From: an uncultured Oscillospiraceae bacterium
GTDB lineage: Bacteria; Bacillota; Clostridia; Oscillospirales; Oscillospiraceae
Direction of reading: 5' to 3'
Assembly (NCBI GenBank): GCA_958436045.1
Contig: CAUBIP010000029.1
Coordinates: 1 to 19,023, forward strand
Length of the DNA stretch: 19,023 bases
The notes below the pieces were generated by a model that did no database searches, was not told the DNA's origin, and was given only the letters and a program-made list of their open reading frames with translations. Both the position numbers and the translations under genes were made by a program. Below, one piece after another: positions 16,729 through 19,023 of the stretch; within the stretch, counting starts at the first letter, position 1, and each line of letters opens with the position of its first letter.

Positions 16729-16745
16729 GATCAGTAAGACTGATC
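16729..16745. repeat. Copy 2 of the repeat, perfect 7-3-7 palindrome
   Basis: GATCAGT-AAG-ACTGATC is a perfect inverted repeat and matches copy 1 at 15 of 16 bases, 225 bp away. The spacing (about 21 helical turns) would permit looping by a dimeric regulator, which is an inference. Confidence 0.6.
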
Positions 16746-16803
16746 TCCCCGGGAAAAATTTGAAAAATTTTTCCCAATTTTCACAATTTCGCCGCAAATC
16801 ATC

Positions 16804-16832
16804 TGGACATTTTCGTTTTTTTGCAGCATAAT
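16804..16832 (+). promoter_or_regulatory. Promoter of the gntR gene
   Basis: TGGACA (16804-16809), a 17-bp spacer and CATAAT (16827-16832); each box matches the consensus at five of six positions. A GGGGGG ribosome site (16845-16850) precedes the gntR start by 8 bases. Confidence 0.7.
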
Positions 16833-16858
16833 AAAGCTAGGATAGGGGGGAAGAACTC

Positions 16859-17638
16859 ATGAGAGCACAACCATATGAGAGATACCCGGCAACATGCGTC
16901 CGGCTTCTGAAATGGATCCGCGCCTTTGCTGAAACGAACACGTCAGACCGGCTTCCTTCGGAGGAGAACATTGCCGGGCAGCTGGGCGTCAGCCGGGTCA
17001 AGATCCGGGATGTTCTCTCCCAGCTGGAGGCCGCCGGATACGTCACCCGGAAGCGCGGCGTCGGGACGCTTATCAACCGCTATGTTCTGGCGGAGGCCGC
17101 CCGGCTGGATATTGACTCCTCGTATGTCGATATCGTCGCCAGCTGCGGCTATACGCCTCGGGCGACGCTGCGCAAGCTGAAGCTGCTCTCCCCCGCCTCG
17201 CCAATCCTCGCGGAAAAGCTGCGGATTGACCCGGCGGACGGGGTCTATCTCTTCGAAAAGGTCGTCTACGCCGACGAGCGACCTGTCATCGTCGTGGAGG
17301 ATTATATCCCCGCGCCGCTCTACGACCAGTCCAACTGTGACCTGGCGCTGATGGATACCAACATCTATTTTTTCCTCCAAAGCATGTGTGACGAGCTGCT
17401 GCAAACCGCGACAGTCCGTCTTGACGCCTGCCTGCCCACCGGGTATCTGGCCCAGAGCATGGATGTCCCGGAGGATTTCCCCCTTGTCACGCTCCGCTCC
17501 CTGTTCTACACCCAATCCTCTACGCCGATCTTATACTCCGAGGAGTACTATAACACAAAACTCATCCCATTTTCCTTTCAAAAACGCATTCTGACTGGAA
17601 AATTTAACCGAGAGCAGCCGCCGATAGAGCTGCTCTAA
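16859..17638 (+). CDS. GntR/HutC-family transcriptional regulator with UTRA domain
   Basis: 259 residues. A winged helix-turn-helix lies at about 30-76 (RLPSEENIAGQLGVSRVKIR, then LEAAGYVTRKRGVGT). A UTRA effector domain occupies about 90-250, with FEKVVYADERPVIVVEDYIP and YSEEYYNTKLIPFSF typical of the family. Such proteins bind palindromes near their own promoters and respond to a small ligand, usually a substrate of the controlled pathway. It is divergent from the corrinoid-methyltransferase operon and is the only regulator gene nearby, so I infer that it controls that operon, perhaps through the ATCAGTAAGACTGAT-type sites between them. The effector is unknown. The start is supported by the upstream promoter and G-rich ribosome site. 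Confidence 0.92.
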   Translation: MRAQPYERYPATCVRLLKWIRAFAETNTSDRLPSEENIAGQLGVSRVKIRDVLSQLEAAGYVTRKRGVGTLINRYVLAEAARLDIDSSYVDIVASCGYTPRATLRKLKLLSPASPILAEKLRIDPADGVYLFEKVVYADERPVIVVEDYIPAPLYDQSNCDLALMDTNIYFFLQSMCDELLQTATVRLDACLPTGYLAQSMDVPEDFPLVTLRSLFYTQSSTPILYSEEYYNTKLIPFSFQKRILTGKFNREQPPIELL

Positions 17639-17650
17639 GCTACTCTGTTC

Positions 17651-17691
17651 TGCCCGCCCCGCGATCGCCTCGCATCATCGCAGGGCGGGCA
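17651..17691. terminator. Bidirectional hairpin between convergent gntR and sigK-3'
   Basis: A 9-bp GC stem TGCCCGCCC/GGGCGGGCA (17651-17659 with 17683-17691) continues, after one mismatch, into GCGAT/ATCGC (17661-17665 with 17677-17681). It lies in the 57-bp gap between the two convergent reading frames. The T tract after it is weak (ACACTTTATT), so termination is plausible but not textbook. Confidence 0.65.
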
Positions 17692-17695
17692 CACT

Positions 17696-18067
17696 TTATT
17701 CTCCTGCCATCTCTCGGGAAAACGCCACCTGCAGCTTTTCCAGCGCCCGCTTCTCGATGCGTGAGACATAGCTCCGGGAGATCTGGCACAGCTGCGCTGT
17801 CTCCCGCTGGGTCAGCGGGGGCTTTCCGCCCAGGCCATAACGCAGGATCAAGATCTTCTGCTCCCGGCTCGTCAACTCACTGCGCAGGTACCGGTGCAGC
17901 CGCAGATAGGTCTGCCGCGTCTCCAGGTCCTCAAAAAGGTCCTCCTCTGTGCAGACCACATCCATCAAGGAAAGGGCGTTCCCCTCCTTCCCCGTCTCAA
18001 TATAATCCGACAGTGAAACATCCCCCGCCGACTTCCGCTGCGCCCGGAAATGCATGAGGATTTCATT
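17696..18067 (-). pseudogene. sigK: sigK 3' fragment (C-terminal part of sporulation sigma-K, interrupted by an element)
   Basis: About 123 codons match the C-terminal part of sigma-K: NEILMHFRAQRKSAGDVSL, EGNALSLMDVV, then the region-4 helix-turn-helix QRETAQLCQISRSYVSRIEKRAL. Bacillus subtilis SigK has closely similar text (NEILMHLRA..., SRSYVSRIEKRAL). Regions 1-3, including the -10 recognition part, are absent. Similarity starts exactly at the AATGA core (18067-18063); upstream codons in this frame, back to an ATG at 18148, are merely the recombinase gene read out of frame. The gene is therefore probably not a dead pseudogene but the 3' half of a sigK that is rejoined by excision of the intervening element in the mother cell, directing late sporulation genes. 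The 5' half should lie beyond the right edge. Confidence 0.88.
18063..18067 (-). other. Attachment-site core (AATGA) of the sigK intervening element
   Basis: The minus strand reads GCGAATGAAATCCTC. AATGA is both the start of sigK similarity (codons for Asn-Glu) and the last bases of the recombinase gene (its TGA stop). From memory, recombination in the B. subtilis skin element takes place within the same 5-bp sequence at the same sigK codons. The partner site lies outside the window. Confidence 0.75.
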
Positions 18068-19023
18068 CGCTATCCTCTCCTGACGGACACATAGGTTGGT
18101 CAATGGGCGGCAAATCGGCCTCTCCATCCTCCGCAAAGAGGTAAACATAGGCGTTTTTGCCGTCCCAGACCACCTTTTTGACGATGGTGCGCAGCAGGCG
18201 GCGTTTTTCCTCCAGCGTGGCAGAATCCACCGCGCTGGCGAAGGATTCGATCATTTCCTGATGGAAGGCGAACTCCTGATGCAGCATCCGGCTCTGCTCG
18301 GTGAGGGCTTCCAACTCGGAAAGTCTTGCCTGCTGAGTCTCGCTCTCCCGATGCAGTTCGTCGATCTGCTCCATGACGTACTTCGCAGAGGTGTCGCTGG
18401 CAACGGACAGGGATTCCACCAGCCGTTTGATGCGCTCTTCCGTCTCGGTGTGCTTTTCCCGGAGCAGCGCCAGCTCTGCGTCGTAGCCCTCCTTGCTGCC
18501 GCTGATGACCTTCTTGGTCTGCGCCAGCAGCCGGGTAAGGGTCTCCTTGTCGGCGGACAGCTTGCGGATCTCCTCGATGATCTTGGCGTCCAGCGTGTTG
18601 CCGTTGCAGTTTTTCATAGAGCAGACTGTGCCGTGGCTGCGCTCCTTGGTGGAGCACATGTAGGTGTAGATCAGCTCACCGTCCGCCGTGCGGCGGTTGG
18701 TCAGCTTCGGGCGCATATAATCGCCGCATTCGCCGCACCGTAAAAGGCCGGACAGCAGCGCCACATTGCTGCGGGGCCTGCGGTAGCTCTTGGATTTGTT
18801 GACATCCAGCATGGCCTGCACCCGCACCCAATCGCTGCCCGCGATGATGCCGGGGTGCTTACCCACCGCCACGATCCATTCCTCCATCGGGCGGATCTGG
18901 TTCGCCTTGCCGGGGCGCTGGAGCGTGCGGTTATACGCCATGACACCGTGCTCGCCATCGAATTCTGCGCGCTCGGCAAATAGGTCAACATTGTTCTCTT
19001 TCAGATACTGATACGCCGTCTCG
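18063..19023 (-). CDS. Large serine recombinase (SpoIVCA-like), N-terminus off the window
   Basis: The frame is open from the right edge to TGA 18063-18065: 320 codons, of which the 27 rightmost precede the first in-frame ATG and are clearly coding (LKENNVDLFAERAEFDGEHG, then VMAYNRT). Seen in order: the end of the recombinase domain (HPGIIAGSDWVRVQAML), a zinc ribbon with RCGECG and YMCSTKERSHGTVCSMKNC, a long coiled coil (about KETLTRLL to LSELEALTEQ), and a C-terminal segment LEEKRRLLRTIVKKVVWDGK. The catalytic resolvase domain with its Ser nucleophile lies beyond the window. It probably excises the element that splits sigK during sporulation. An unrelated integrative element that landed in sigK remains possible, because the same recombinase type mobilises conjugative elements. 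Confidence 0.92.
   Translation of the reverse strand, partial: ETAYQYLKENNVDLFAERAEFDGEHGVMAYNRTLQRPGKANQIRPMEEWIVAVGKHPGIIAGSDWVRVQAMLDVNKSKSYRRPRSNVALLSGLLRCGECGDYMRPKLTNRRTADGELIYTYMCSTKERSHGTVCSMKNCNGNTLDAKIIEEIRKLSADKETLTRLLAQTKKVISGSKEGYDAELALLREKHTETEERIKRLVESLSVASDTSAKYVMEQIDELHRESETQQARLSELEALTEQSRMLHQEFAFHQEMIESFASAVDSATLEEKRRLLRTIVKKVVWDGKNAYVYLFAEDGEADLPPIDQPMCPSGEDSE

Larger units (their letters stand above)
16326..16858. other. 533-bp divergent intergenic region with a GC-rich insert
   Basis: It separates the corrinoid-protein gene from gntR. Its edges (about 16389-16504 and 16750-16835) are AT-rich and hold the two promoters. The middle (about 16521-16728) is GC-rich and bordered by two near-identical repeats. 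A perfect 11-bp inverted repeat with a 3-base loop lies at 16751-16775. I find no B12 box or other riboswitch signature that I recognise here, and the short ORFs across it have no family resemblance. Confidence 0.6.

Noticed and set aside
16520..16730. A second cobalamin or other riboswitch before the corrinoid operon
   Set aside because: No B12 box, GCCACTG or GGGAAGG-type elements on either strand, and it lies upstream of the operon promoter.
16421..16777. Minus-strand 118-codon ORF (and a 73-codon one) in the divergent intergenic region
   Set aside because: It reads through both palindromic repeats and the corrinoid-operon promoter, has no good ribosome site and resembles nothing known; I treat the region as regulatory.
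18068..18148. Upstream ATG (18148) as the start of the sigma-factor ORF
   Set aside because: Codons before 18067 are the recombinase coding sequence in another frame and have no sigma-factor similarity.

Overview
The window looks like a chromosomal segment of a high-GC, endospore-forming anaerobic Firmicute, most probably of the Oscillospiraceae (relatives of Flavonifractor, Intestinimonas or Oscillibacter). The grounds are the protein families, GC-rich codon use with strong GGAGG-type ribosome sites, a sigK fragment and a non-pyrrolysine MttB-type methyltransferase. Family calls are read from sequence motifs only; no database search was run. Nearly all genes lie on the minus strand, so the biological order runs from right to left.

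Region A (18067-17696, with 19023-18063): the 3' part of sigK, the mother-cell sporulation sigma factor, ends abruptly at an AATGA core. It is joined there to the 3' end of a large serine recombinase that runs off the right edge. This is the arrangement of a sigK intervening ('skin') element, and the window contains its sigK 3'-side junction.

Region B (16859-17638 plus, 16325-11611 minus): a GntR/HutC-UTRA regulator is divergent from a four-gene operon encoding a corrinoid protein, a non-Pyl MttB-family corrinoid methyltransferase, an 8-oxoguanine-deaminase-like amidohydrolase and a BMP-family (nucleoside-type) substrate-binding lipoprotein. Together they suggest uptake, demethylation and deamination of a methylated nitrogen compound, possibly a methylated purine. 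The 533-bp divergent intergenic region has good promoters on both strands, two near-identical 16-bp repeats 225 bp apart and a GC-rich insert of unknown role.

Region C (11496 down to 1, minus): a strong promoter, a cobalamin (AdoCbl-type) riboswitch with a clear B12 box, and an intrinsic terminator lie before a tightly packed six-gene operon. In order it encodes a secreted Ig-like/DUF4430 protein, a membrane-anchored alpha/alpha-toroid (prenyltransferase/terpene-cyclase-like) protein, a MoxR AAA+ ATPase, a DUF58 protein, a membrane transglutaminase-like protein whose catalytic Cys is Ser, and a giant secreted protein with cadherin-like sandwiches and a PQQ-type beta-propeller, which is cut by the left edge. 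Animal intrinsic factor and transcobalamin consist of an alpha6/alpha6 barrel plus a DUF4430-like beta domain. This B12-riboswitch operon encodes both halves as separate secreted proteins, so I propose it is a Gram-positive cell-surface corrinoid-capture system with its own assembly module (MoxR-DUF58-transglutaminase). That is the most exciting content of the window. It sits next to an operon that consumes corrinoid cofactor.
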